From: an uncultured Lachnospiraceae bacterium
GTDB taxonomy: Bacteria; Bacillota; Clostridia; Lachnospirales; Lachnospiraceae
Reading direction: 5' to 3'
Assembly: GCA_910578825.1 (NCBI GenBank)
Contig: CAJTSB010000009.1
Coordinates: 28,220 to 92,219 of the forward strand
DNA length: 64,000 nucleotides
Of this stretch, positions 27,795 to 36,359 are shown in pieces (positions within the stretch are counted from its first letter, which is position 1; each line of letters starts with the position of its first letter). Below the pieces are notes generated by a model. That model had not been told where the DNA came from. It worked only from the letters and a program-made list of their open reading frames with translations, and did not search any database. A program made the translations under genes and the position numbers.

Positions 27795-29318
27795 TTACAC
27801 CAATTTCGTCTTCTTCACCATCTGACAGAACTCACGATTATTATTGGTACGTACAAAAAGATTCAAAATGCTCTCGACTGCCTCGTCTGCCCGCATTCCA
27901 TTGATTGCACGGCGCATAACCTCCACTGCCTCCTGCTCTTCATGGTTTAAAAGCAGATCCTCTCTTCGCGTTCCGGACTTCGTAATATCCACAGCCGGAA
28001 AAATTCGACGCTCGGAAAGTTTGCGGTCCAGAATCAGCTCCATGTTGCCGGTTCCCTTAAATTCCTCATAGACAACGTCATCCATACGACTTCCGGTGTC
28101 CACCAACGCGGTAGCAAGAATGGTAATGCTGCCTCCCTCACGCATGTTCCTTGCAGCGCCGAAAAAACGTTTCGGCATATGTAAGGCTGCCGGATCAATA
28201 CCGCCGGATAACGTTCGTCCACTCGGAGGAACAATCAGATTGTATGCACGCGCCAGACGCGTAATGCTGTCGAGAAGAATCATGACGTCCTTGTTGTGCT
28301 CCACCAGACGCCTTGCACGCTCAATTACCATCTCTGATACCCGCTTGTGGTGCTCCGGTAATTCGTCAAACGTTGAATAAATAACTTCCACATTCCTTCC
28401 TTCAATCGCCTCTTTGATATCGGTTACCTCTTCCGGACGTTCATCAATCAGAAGAATGATCAGATGCATCTCAGGATTATTTCTGGTCACTGCCTTTGCC
28501 ACCTGTTTCAAAAGCGTAGTCTTACCAGCCTTCGGCGGCGAAACAATCATCCCTCTCTGCCCCTTGCCAATCGGGGAGACAACGTCCATGATGCGCATGG
28601 CAACTGCACTCCGCTCCGTCTCAAGCCGAATCCGTTCATTGGGGAAAATCGGCGTAAGATCCTCAAAATTCGGACGGCGCAGTATCTCGGACGGATGACA
28701 GTCGTTAATGCTGCGAATATAGAGAAGCGCACTGAACTTCTCCTGCTGCGTTTTAATTCTGGTATTGCCATGTATGATATCGCCTGTCTTTAATCCAAAT
28801 CTGCGAATCTGGGATGGAGAAACATATACGTCATTCTCCCCCGGCAGGTAATTCTCACACCGGATAAATCCATATCCATCCGGCATGACCTCCAAAATAC
28901 CATGTGCGCTGATTCCGCTGTCCAGTTCCGGATTATCAATTTCAATGCCGTCCGGCGTAATAATTTTACCAGGCTTGCGCTCCTTGTGTTCTCCCGGTTC
29001 CGTGTGCATTTCTCCGCTATTCCTGTCCGCATATTCTCCACGGCTCTCCCTCGGCTGTGCGCTCCTTGCATCCTGTTTATATTCTATCGTCTGTATACGC
29101 TTATCGTCTGTTCTTCCTGTCGTCTTCTCTTTCGCTCTTCCTGTCGTCCCCTCCTGCGTCTCCCCCGTACTTTTTTCTTTTAACGCATCCTTTTCGTCTT
29201 CTTCGAGCATCAACTCAACCAGCTCTTTCTTCTTCAGTCCTGAGAGATGTTTTAATCCTCTGGATTTCGCCACGTCCCTTAATACTGTCACAGATAAACT
29301 TTCATATTTTTCTCTCAT
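27795..29318 (-). CDS. rho: Transcription termination factor Rho
   Basis: A 507-residue Rho. It has the N-terminal helical Rho_N domain (LRDVAKSRGLKHLSGLKKKELVELM), a charged insertion of about 90 residues rich in Thr, Glu, Arg and Lys (about 40-130), the cold-shock-like RNA-binding domain (GYGFIRCENYLPGENDVYVS), and the RecA-type ATPase with SPPKAGKTTLLK (Walker A) and VMILLDSITRLARA (Walker B). It is a hexameric RNA translocase ending transcription. The insertion is a known variable region in Rho of this group. Start after AAAGGAG. Confidence 0.97.
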   Translation of the reverse strand: MREKYESLSVTVLRDVAKSRGLKHLSGLKKKELVELMLEEDEKDALKEKSTGETQEGTTGRAKEKTTGRTDDKRIQTIEYKQDARSAQPRESRGEYADRNSGEMHTEPGEHKERKPGKIITPDGIEIDNPELDSGISAHGILEVMPDGYGFIRCENYLPGENDVYVSPSQIRRFGLKTGDIIHGNTRIKTQQEKFSALLYIRSINDCHPSEILRRPNFEDLTPIFPNERIRLETERSAVAMRIMDVVSPIGKGQRGMIVSPPKAGKTTLLKQVAKAVTRNNPEMHLIILLIDERPEEVTDIKEAIEGRNVEVIYSTFDELPEHHKRVSEMVIERARRLVEHNKDVMILLDSITRLARAYNLIVPPSGRTLSGGIDPAALHMPKRFFGAARNMREGGSITILATALVDTGSRMDDVVYEEFKGTGNMELILDRKLSERRIFPAVDITKSGTRREDLLLNHEEQEAVEVMRRAINGMRADEAVESILNLFVRTNNNREFCQMVKKTKLV

Positions 29319-29409
29319 ACTTTTCTCCTTTTACCATTATCACATTGGGATTCTATGTCAGAGTAGACAACGACTTCGTATACAGAAATTATGTCTCTGT
29401 AGTAGTCCC

Positions 29410-29438
29410 ATTATACACTATCTTTTTATAAATAGGAA
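29410..29438 (-). promoter_or_regulatory. Possible promoter for rho
   Basis: Reverse strand perfect TATAAT (29415-29410) with a weak -35 (TTCCTA, 29438-29433) 17 bp upstream, divergent from the malic enzyme promoter. The long untranslated leader (about 85 nt) would fit rho autoregulation, but no structure is evident. Confidence 0.45.
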
Positions 29439-29449
29439 GTCCTTTTTTC

Positions 29450-29478
29450 TTGATTTGCTTTTTTTTTCATGCTATGAT
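29450..29478 (+). promoter_or_regulatory. SigA-type promoter for the malic enzyme operon
   Basis: TTGATT (29450-29455) and TATGAT (29473-29478) with a 17-bp spacer, 35 bp before the ATG. Confidence 0.7.
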
Positions 29479-29513
29479 GAATAAAATGCCATGAAAACAA
29501 AGGAGATATTGAT

Positions 29514-30668
29514 ATGACAACACAGGAAAAGGCAATTTTCTTACATAAAGAATGGAACGGCAAACTGGAAACCGTTGCAAAATCCCCGGTAACCTCACGC
29601 GAAGACTTATCCATTGCCTACACGCCCGGCGTAGCGGAACCGTGTAAGCTCATCGCGGAAAATCCCGAAAATGCCTATGTCTATACGATGAAGGCAAATA
29701 CTGTCGCCGTAGTCTCAGACGGAAGCGCTGTCCTGGGGCTTGGCAATATCGGTCCCTATGCCGCCATGCCTGTCATGGAAGGAAAATGCGTACTGTTCAA
29801 AGAATTCGGCGGTGTCAACGCCGTTCCCATCTGTCTGGACACTCAGGACACGGAAGAGATTATCCGCACAGTCACCTGCCTGGCTCCCTGCTATGGCGGA
29901 ATCAATCTGGAGGATATCTCCGCCCCCCGCTGTTTTGAAATCGAAGAACGGCTCAAGGAGACGCTCTCCATCCCTGTCTTCCATGACGACCAGCATGGAA
30001 CGGCAATCGTTGTGCTTGCCGGAATTATCAATGCACTGAAAGTAACCGGCAAACAGAAAGAAAACTGCAAAGTAGTGGTAAACGGCGCCGGTTCTGCGGG
30101 AATTGCCATCACTAAACTTCTTCTGACTTACGGGTTCGCCGACATCACCATGTGCGACCGTCTGGGGATTATCGGCAGAGATTACCCCGATTTAAACTGG
30201 ATGCAGCAGAAAATGACTGAGGTCACCAATTTAACAAACAAGACGGGAACGCTTGCCGATGCACTGAAAGGTGCAGACATTTTCGTCGGCGTCTCTGCAC
30301 CGAATATTGTAACTGCTGAGATGGTCTCTTCCATGAACAGCGATTCCATCCTGTTTGCGATGGCAAACCCGGTTCCGGAAATCATGCCGGATATCGCCAA
30401 AGCCGCCGGCGCAAAGGTCGTAGGCACCGGACGCAGCGATTTCCCCAATCAGGTCAACAACGTGGTGGCCTTCCCCGGTATCTTCAAAGGCGCGCTGGAA
30501 GGACGTGCCCGGCAGATTACAGAGGAAATGAAACTGGCAGCAGCCGCAGCCATTGCCGGACTGGTATCTGAGGAACAACTGAACGAAGACTTCATTATGC
30601 CGGAAGCATTTGACCCCAGGGTAGCGCAGGTCGTAAGCCAGGCTGTCAAGTCCCATATTCCGGAATAA
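29514..30668 (+). CDS. NAD(P)-dependent malic enzyme
   Basis: A 384-residue, short bacterial malic enzyme. It has the N-terminal malic domain with SIAYTPGVAEPCK and the metal site in VFHDDQHGTAIVVLAG, and the C-terminal NAD-binding domain with VVNGAGSAGIAITKLL. It decarboxylates malate to pyruvate and CO2. Cofactor preference cannot be settled by eye. The phosphotransacetylase-like tail of some malic enzymes is missing, as is usual for this short type. RBS AAAGGAG. Likely co-transcribed with the radical SAM gene 9 bp downstream. Confidence 0.93.
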   Translation: MTTQEKAIFLHKEWNGKLETVAKSPVTSREDLSIAYTPGVAEPCKLIAENPENAYVYTMKANTVAVVSDGSAVLGLGNIGPYAAMPVMEGKCVLFKEFGGVNAVPICLDTQDTEEIIRTVTCLAPCYGGINLEDISAPRCFEIEERLKETLSIPVFHDDQHGTAIVVLAGIINALKVTGKQKENCKVVVNGAGSAGIAITKLLLTYGFADITMCDRLGIIGRDYPDLNWMQQKMTEVTNLTNKTGTLADALKGADIFVGVSAPNIVTAEMVSSMNSDSILFAMANPVPEIMPDIAKAAGAKVVGTGRSDFPNQVNNVVAFPGIFKGALEGRARQITEEMKLAAAAAIAGLVSEEQLNEDFIMPEAFDPRVAQVVSQAVKSHIPE

Positions 30669-30677
30669 GCTTAAATC

Positions 30678-31718
30678 ATGAAAACAAACATTTTTTCCGA
30701 AAATGCTAAGATTGACAACCTCCATCTGCCCGGGAAAGCACAAGCCGCAACAGATTCCTGTTTCATGGAAAAAGAACTCTGGAACGGCAAACGATATTAT
30801 TCCATAGATTCCTGTTTAAAAAGAATGTTCGGGGAAAAAGTCTACCGCCTGGCATTAAACGGCGGCATGACTTGCCCGAACCGTGACGGCACGCTGGGTA
30901 CCGGAGGCTGTATTTTCTGCAGCGCGGCTGGAAGCGGAGACTTTGCGCAACACAAGGAAACATCCATTGCCAGACAGCTTGCCGCTGCCAAAGAACAGAT
31001 TCGCAGCAAACGAAACTGCCGGAAATTTATTGCCTATTTTCAGGCATATACCAACACCTATGCCCCGACAGACTATCTCCGCAAAATTTTCACTGAGGCG
31101 ATTATGGATTCCGACGTTGTCATTCTGTCCATCGCCACACGTCCGGATTGTCTCTCACCGGAAATATTAGAACTCCTGACGGAGCTGAACCAGATAAAAC
31201 CCGTTTGGATAGAACTCGGACTGCAGACCATTCATCCGCAAACCAGCCGTTTTATTCGCAGTGGATTTACGCTCACATGTTTTCATGAAGCGGTAACTGC
31301 CCTTTGCGAACGCCGTATTCCGGTGATTGTCCATGTCATTCTCGGTCTTCCCGGCGAGAGCCGCAAACAGATGCTTGAGACCGTCCGCCATGTGGGGAAC
31401 CTGAATGTTTTCGGAATCAAACTACAGCTTTTGCATATCCTGTCCGATACAGATTTGGGCGCATTATACCAGGAAAATCCCTTTCGGCTGCTTACGCAGG
31501 ACGAATACTGCGAACTGGTAACAGATTGTCTGGAACGTCTGCCAAAAGAGATTACCATACACCGTCTCACCGGAGACGGACCGAAAGATTTACTGATTGC
31601 GCCTTTATGGAGCAGTGCAAAACGACGTGTGCTGAACCAAATTGAGCAGACTTTGAAAAAACGCAATACCTGGCAGGGAAAATATTACGAATGTACAGAA
31701 TTCAGACAGACAACATAG
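30678..31718 (+). CDS. TIGR01212-like (YhcC) radical SAM protein
   Basis: A 346-residue radical SAM enzyme. The cluster region is FGEKVYRLALNGGMTCPNRDG, then GGCIFCSAAGSG. This longer spacing between cluster cysteines, together with HVILGLPGES and LHILSDTDLG, is typical of the YhcC/TIGR01212 family, whose reaction is not established. The conserved sequence begins at about residue 33 (ELWNGKRYYSIDS), so the first 29 residues are an extension and the true start may be the ATG at 30765. Neither start has a good ribosome site. Nine bp after the malic enzyme. Confidence 0.88.
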   Translation: MKTNIFSENAKIDNLHLPGKAQAATDSCFMEKELWNGKRYYSIDSCLKRMFGEKVYRLALNGGMTCPNRDGTLGTGGCIFCSAAGSGDFAQHKETSIARQLAAAKEQIRSKRNCRKFIAYFQAYTNTYAPTDYLRKIFTEAIMDSDVVILSIATRPDCLSPEILELLTELNQIKPVWIELGLQTIHPQTSRFIRSGFTLTCFHEAVTALCERRIPVIVHVILGLPGESRKQMLETVRHVGNLNVFGIKLQLLHILSDTDLGALYQENPFRLLTQDEYCELVTDCLERLPKEITIHRLTGDGPKDLLIAPLWSSAKRRVLNQIEQTLKKRNTWQGKYYECTEFRQTT

Positions 31719-31765
31719 AAAAATTTCAGTCATAAAACTGATTACAAAGATAAGGAGCGATACTT

Positions 31766-32281
31766 ATGGCAGAAGCTGCCACACAATATAAATTAATTGT
31801 ACTCTATATGCTGGACAAAGTGGATTTTCCTCTCACTAATACACAAATTTCCAATTTCATGCTGAATAAGGATTACACGACGTATTTTACGATTCAGCAG
31901 GCCATCAGCGAACTGATTGATGCAGAATTGATCCGCACGGAATCTACGTACAATAACACCCATTACTATATCACGCCCGCTGGCAGGGAAACGCTCTCTT
32001 ATTTTCCTGATAAGATTTCCGATGCCATTAAGGCGGATGTCATTGACTATTTTCAAGAAAACCAGATGAAATTAAAACAGGAAATTTCCATGATTGCCGA
32101 TTACTATAAGACAACTGCGCAGGAATTTGCCGTGCGCTGTCAGATTAAAGAAAAGAACCGTTCTCTGATTGATCTGACCATCACGGTCAAATCAAAGACC
32201 GAGGCGCAGGCCATCTGCTCCAATTGGAACTCCTTACATGAGGACGTATATGGCTATCTCATGGATTTACTGTTAAAATAA
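31766..32281 (+). CDS. DUF4364 family winged-helix protein
   Basis: A 171-residue protein typical of the DUF4364 family in Clostridia. The first 80 residues read as a PadR/MarR-like winged helix: YKLIVLYMLDKVDFPLTNTQ, then LNKDYTTYFTIQQAISEL and a wing around HYYITPAGRETL. The C-terminal half is an alpha/beta domain of unknown ligand. It may be a transcriptional regulator; target unknown. RBS AAGGAGCG. Last gene of the rightward group. Confidence 0.88.
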   Translation: MAEAATQYKLIVLYMLDKVDFPLTNTQISNFMLNKDYTTYFTIQQAISELIDAELIRTESTYNNTHYYITPAGRETLSYFPDKISDAIKADVIDYFQENQMKLKQEISMIADYYKTTAQEFAVRCQIKEKNRSLIDLTITVKSKTEAQAICSNWNSLHEDVYGYLMDLLLK

Positions 32282-32286
32282 TTTTC

Positions 32287-32334
32287 ACAGAGGGTATGTC
32301 TCAATCCATTCATGAACTGAAACACACCCTCTGT
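32287..32334. terminator. Possible bidirectional terminator between convergent genes
   Basis: ACAGAGGGT ... ACCCTCTGT (9-bp arms plus inner TGT/ACA) between the DUF4364 stop and the convergent zinc-ribbon gene. The T tracts on both sides are weak. Confidence 0.4.
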
Positions 32335-32350
32335 AAATTGCTTTCACCTG

Positions 32351-32743
32351 TTAAGTATTGCCATCTGGATTATCTTTCTCCAGAAAGCGCATTTTGCTCT
32401 TTTCACCCAACTGCAACGGTACAAATCCCGCAGCTGTGTGATACTTCTCACGATAACATTTCTGACAGAGCGTTCCAAATGTTATTGTTTCTCCACACAC
32501 GGAACAATGCAGGTTTACAATCTTTTCCTCCTGCTCCTTATATTCCACCCTGCCCTCTGCAATCCATTTCTTTACGAGCATTTTTGGGATATTAAAATGC
32601 TCTGCCACCTGATACTCTGTCACATCCTGCGCGCGGATATACTCCTTAACTTCAGAAAATAACTGATTCTCCTGACAGACCGGACACATATCTCCCTCGT
32701 ATTTCTCCGGAAGATCCCTGTGACATACTGAACATAACTTCAT
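32351..32743 (-). CDS. Zinc-ribbon protein with helix-turn-helix
   Basis: About 130 residues. An N-terminal CxxC pair set (CSVCHRDLPEKY, then MCPVCQ) is followed by a helix-turn-helix-like stretch (VTEYQVAEHFNIPKMLVKKW, then IAEGR) and a second cysteine pair set (CSVCGETITFGTLCQKC). It looks like a small DNA- or RNA-binding regulator with two zinc knuckles. The function is not known. The ATG at 32743 is chosen because the first zinc motif starts there; no ribosome site is clear, and a GTG at 32782 is possible. Confidence 0.75.
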   Translation of the reverse strand: MKLCSVCHRDLPEKYEGDMCPVCQENQLFSEVKEYIRAQDVTEYQVAEHFNIPKMLVKKWIAEGRVEYKEQEEKIVNLHCSVCGETITFGTLCQKCYREKYHTAAGFVPLQLGEKSKMRFLEKDNPDGNT

Positions 32744-32825
32744 GTTATCAAATAACGATACTTCATGCAAAATCCTCACCACTCTTCTTATAATATATCA
32801 GCAGCCAATACCTGCACAGAACTGA

Positions 32826-33407
32826 CTACTTTTTCTTTACACTATAACCAAATGTTCCCAGAATACTTTTCAGGTCGCAATAGGCGCCATGGGAATATAC
32901 AATCGGCTCCGCCTGCTCCAAATGAAAGGTTCCCTTTTGATCCATATATGCCTCTGAGGCGTGTACGGTCACCACCTCTGCCAAAAACATATGATGGGAG
33001 CCGAGTTTCATACATTCTGTCACCCTGCATTCCATATTTACGGGACTTTCCCCTATCAGGGGAGGCAAAACCTTCGATGCCTTCTGTCTTGTCAAACGAA
33101 GAGATGCAAACTTGTCAACCTCCCTGCCGGATTTGACACCGCAATAATCTGTCGCATATGCCAGTTTTCGGGTCGTAAGGTTGATGACAAACTCTCCGGT
33201 CTTTGCTATCATATGATAAGAATAACGCTCCGGCCTTACGGAAATATATACCATCGGTGGATTGGTACAGACAGTTCCCGTCCACGCCACTGTGATGATA
33301 TTATCCCGCCCTTCCCCGTCTGCCACAGTTACCATGACTGCCGGCAGTGGATAAAGCATATTCCCTGGTTTCCACTCCTGTTTCTGATAAATATTATCTT
33401 TCTGCAC
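32826..33407 (-). CDS. Flavin reductase family protein
   Basis: A 193-residue FMN-binding split-barrel protein. ITVAWTGTVCTNPPMVYISV, then RPERYSYH, and GEFVINLTT are the flavin reductase signatures. In anaerobes such proteins often carry out FMN-dependent electron transfer; partner unknown. The start codon is GTG at 33407 with GGAGAG upstream, overlapping the stop region of the coiled-coil gene, so the two are likely co-transcribed. Confidence 0.88.
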   Translation of the reverse strand: MQKDNIYQKQEWKPGNMLYPLPAVMVTVADGEGRDNIITVAWTGTVCTNPPMVYISVRPERYSYHMIAKTGEFVINLTTRKLAYATDYCGVKSGREVDKFASLRLTRQKASKVLPPLIGESPVNMECRVTECMKLGSHHMFLAEVVTVHASEAYMDQKGTFHLEQAEPIVYSHGAYCDLKSILGTFGYSVKKK

Positions 33408-33416
33408 ACAACTCTC

Positions 33417-34211
33417 CTAGAAAAATCCAAACATATGCGCAATAATTGCAACAATGCCCCCAATATTAATAATACCAAGAATTATCAACACTCCAAAATA
33501 ACCCTTGATTACTTTCATGCTCTGTGAACCCATCTCCACATGCTCTATTTTCGTCTCTAATTCCTCCAACAGAGTCTGGATATTGCGGTAACACTTGACA
33601 TTCTCTCTGTGAATCTTTTCACCAAGTTCTGTCTTCACTGTCTCGAGGTCTGCTTTCATTGCCTCAAGCTCTGTCTTCATCGTTTCAATCGTCTGATTGC
33701 TCTCACTGTCATCTTCGGAATCCGCTGTCAATTGCGCAAGCCCAGCGTTTATTTTCTCCAATTCAGAGGAGACTCCTTGCAATGTCTCTCTCGTGGAATT
33801 CTCCTGCTCCCTGATCTGTTCTGCCGCAGATTCTGAAAAATTCTGAAGTTTCTTATCCAACTCCACCATACTCTGCTGCGAATTGCTGTTCATCTCTACA
33901 ATCTGCTCAGAAATGCGTTCTTCCAACGTATTGATTTCACAGCTAATTGTCTCGTCCATGACACGCATCTGCTCATCCACACGAGAAATTAATGCGTCAA
34001 CCTGACGCCTTACGCCCTGTGTCAAAGTGTCTGCTTCCTTTTTCTGTCCATCTAATATTTTCTGAAAGGTCTTTGATTTCTCCTCTTTTTCTTCCAGAAC
34101 CGTATCCAATTCTTCTACTTTGCTCTCTTTTGTAGTTAGCAAACCCTGAAGATATTTTGCTTTCTCCTTAAATTCGTCAATCTGTTTTAAAAAAAAGTCT
34201 TCTTTCTGCAC
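33417..34211 (-). CDS. Coiled-coil protein with C-terminal membrane anchor
   Basis: A 264-residue protein, almost all predicted coiled coil from residue 5 to about 225 (Glu, Lys, Gln and Leu heptads). One membrane helix at the end (YFGVLIILGIINIGGIVAII) is followed by a short tail. Topology would be a long cytoplasmic rod anchored by its C-terminus. It somewhat resembles chemoreceptor or RmuC-like rods but has no signalling motif, so function is unknown. The start is a GTG at 34211 with a poorly placed AAAGGA; start uncertain. Confidence 0.75.
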   Translation of the reverse strand: MQKEDFFLKQIDEFKEKAKYLQGLLTTKESKVEELDTVLEEKEEKSKTFQKILDGQKKEADTLTQGVRRQVDALISRVDEQMRVMDETISCEINTLEERISEQIVEMNSNSQQSMVELDKKLQNFSESAAEQIREQENSTRETLQGVSSELEKINAGLAQLTADSEDDSESNQTIETMKTELEAMKADLETVKTELGEKIHRENVKCYRNIQTLLEELETKIEHVEMGSQSMKVIKGYFGVLIILGIINIGGIVAIIAHMFGFF

Positions 34212-34284
34212 CTTATATACATATCCTTTCTTATGTTTATGGAATTCATTGTAACATTAGACCTGTCTTTTTGCAACAATGATA

Positions 34285-34959
34285 CTATATATTCTCTATC
34301 TGCCAGTCAATCGGATCTATGCCATTTGCCGCAAGAAACTCATTCGCCTGGCTGAAATGTTTACATCCAAAAAATCCCCGATACGCTGAAAGCGGACTCG
34401 GATGCGGCGCCTTTAATATCAGATGTTTGGGATTATTCAGCATGGGAATCTTACTCTGCGCCGGTTTTCCCCACAGCATATAGACAATGGGACGTTTTTG
34501 CGCATTGACCTCACGGATTATTGCATCCGTAAACTGCTCCCATCCTTTTCCCTGATGGGAAAAAGCCTGATGCGCACGAACTGTCAATACCGTATTGAGC
34601 ATCAGCACTCCCTGCTGAGCCCATTTTACCAGATATCCATTGTTGGGAATCTCACAGCCCAAATCTTCCCGCAGCTCTTTATATATATTCTCCAACGATG
34701 GCGGAATATCCACCTCCGGTCTCACAGAAAAACACAATCCATGCGCCTGACCCTGGTTGTGGTATGGATCCTGCCCCAGTATCAGCACTTTTACCTGACT
34801 AAGGGGCGTCAAATGCATGGCATTGAAAATATCATCTGCCGGCGGATAAATCACATTCGTACTGTACTCTTCTTTTATAAAACGATAGAGGCTGGCATAA
34901 TAAGGTTTCTTAAATTCCCCGCCAATCGCCTCCACCCAGTCATTTTGCAGCATTCCCAT
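34285..34959 (-). CDS. ung: Uracil-DNA glycosylase
   Basis: A 224-residue family 1 UDG. It contains GQDPYHNQGQAHGLCFSV with the catalytic Asp and His-containing water-activating loop, LLMLNTVLTVRAHQAFSHQ, and HPSPLSAYRGFFGCKHF (the minor-groove/leucine loop region). It removes uracil from DNA to start base excision repair. Start at 34959 after AAGGAG. It follows hisF by 17 bp, a coincidence of position more than of pathway. Confidence 0.96.
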   Translation of the reverse strand: MGMLQNDWVEAIGGEFKKPYYASLYRFIKEEYSTNVIYPPADDIFNAMHLTPLSQVKVLILGQDPYHNQGQAHGLCFSVRPEVDIPPSLENIYKELREDLGCEIPNNGYLVKWAQQGVLMLNTVLTVRAHQAFSHQGKGWEQFTDAIIREVNAQKRPIVYMLWGKPAQSKIPMLNNPKHLILKAPHPSPLSAYRGFFGCKHFSQANEFLAANGIDPIDWQIENI

Positions 34960-34976
34960 GGAAATTACTCCTTCCC

Positions 34977-35738
34977 CTATCTTCGTATGGATACGCCTCT
35001 CTGCGCCAGATAATTTTTTAATTCCAAAATCTCCAATTCCTTATAGTGGAACAGCGATGCCGCCAATGCCGCCTCTGCGCCGCCTTCCGTCAAGGCCTCA
35101 TAAAAATGCTCCTTTGTGCCTGCGCCGCCTGAGGCAATTACCGGAATGGAAACATTGTCTGCAATCGTTTTCGTCAACGCCAGATCATAGCCCGCCTTCG
35201 TACCGTCACAATCCATACTTGTAAGCAAAATCTCACCGGCTCCCATACGATTGGCACGCATAGCCCACTCAACCGCATCCAGACCGGTATCAATCCTGCC
35301 GCCATTTTTATATACATTCCATCCACTACCGTCCTCCCTGCGCCTGGCGTCAATTGCAACAACCACGCACTGGCTGCCAAATTTATCTGCCGCATCACTG
35401 ATTAATTCAGGCGTATTGATCGCAGAAGAATTGATGGAAATCTTATCTGCCCCTTCCCGGAGAAGTACCTTAAAATCCTCCACCGTGCGAATACCGCCTC
35501 CCACCGTGAAGGGAATAAATACGGTCTGCGCTACCCTGCGCACCATATCAACCACCGTATTTCTGGCGTCCGACGACGCCGTAATATCCAAAAACACAAC
35601 CTCATCCGCACCTGCCTTATCATAGGCAGCTGCTACTGCCACCGGATCTCCGGCATCCTTGAGATTGACAAAATTAACACCTTTTACCACACGTCCGTCA
35701 TGTACATCCAGACAGGGAATGATTCGTTTGGTAAACAT
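34977..35738 (-). CDS. hisF: Imidazole glycerol phosphate synthase, cyclase subunit HisF
   Basis: A 253-254-residue (beta/alpha)8 barrel. [19 protein letters not shown] carries the first catalytic aspartate, and the second lies in [15 protein letters not shown]. Phosphate-binding GGGIRT and ASGGAG loops are present. With HisH it makes imidazole glycerol phosphate and AICAR in histidine synthesis. Two adjacent ATG codons (35741 and 35738) are possible; the second is better spaced from GGAGG. It overlaps the hisH stop (TGATG). Confidence 0.96.
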   Translation of the reverse strand: MFTKRIIPCLDVHDGRVVKGVNFVNLKDAGDPVAVAAAYDKAGADEVVFLDITASSDARNTVVDMVRRVAQTVFIPFTVGGGIRTVEDFKVLLREGADKISINSSAINTPELISDAADKFGSQCVVVAIDARRREDGSGWNVYKNGGRIDTGLDAVEWAMRANRMGAGEILLTSMDCDGTKAGYDLALTKTIADNVSIPVIASGGAGTKEHFYEALTEGGAEAALAASLFHYKELEILELKNYLAQRGVSIRR

Positions 35739-36355
35739 CATTGCACCTCCCCTGTTCCGGCAAAATTCCGTAAAATCTGCAACCCTGCACTGCTACTCTT
35801 CTCCGGATGGAACTGACATGCAAACACATTTTCCTGTTCCACGGACGCATGGATACTGACTCCATATTCTGTAGATGCCTTAACAATTTCCTCATCCCTG
35901 GCTTTCAGGTAATAGGAATGCACAAAATAAACAAATGCACCCTCCGTAATTCCGGCAAAAAGCCTTCCCTGATGCTGCAAATGCAGGGAATTCCAACCAA
36001 TATGGGGAATTTTAAGTCCGTCTTTCGCCGGAATTCTCACAATTTCCCCGTCCAGAATATGTAAACCTTCCACACCGCCGTTTTCCTCACTGCCTGCAAA
36101 CAAGAGCTGCAAGCCCAAACATATGCCAAGAAACGGCGTCTGTTTCTCTATCACTTCACGAATGACTTTATCCAGATCATATTGTCTGATTCGCTCCATT
36201 GCCTCCCCGAAAGCTCCGACTCCCGGCAAAATCACTTTATCTGCCGTCAGAATATCCCTGTAATCTCTGGTGACAATCGCGTCCTCGCCCAGATAATTCA
36301 AAGCTTTCTCAACACTTTTCAGGTTACCCGCATCATAATCAATTATTGCTATCAT
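35738..36355 (-). CDS. hisH: Imidazole glycerol phosphate synthase, glutaminase subunit HisH
   Basis: A 205-residue class I glutamine amidotransferase starting [19 protein letters not shown]. The nucleophile cysteine is in [11 protein letters not shown], and the His-Glu pair is in CQFHPEKS. It supplies ammonia to HisF. The start at 36355 is set by GAGGAG and the conserved N-terminus; the frame stays open 14 codons further. The other his genes are not nearby, so the histidine pathway is split in this genome. Confidence 0.96.
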   Translation of the reverse strand: MIAIIDYDAGNLKSVEKALNYLGEDAIVTRDYRDILTADKVILPGVGAFGEAMERIRQYDLDKVIREVIEKQTPFLGICLGLQLLFAGSEENGGVEGLHILDGEIVRIPAKDGLKIPHIGWNSLHLQHQGRLFAGITEGAFVYFVHSYYLKARDEEIVKASTEYGVSIHASVEQENVFACQFHPEKSSSAGLQILRNFAGTGEVQ

Positions 36356-36359
36356 GCTG

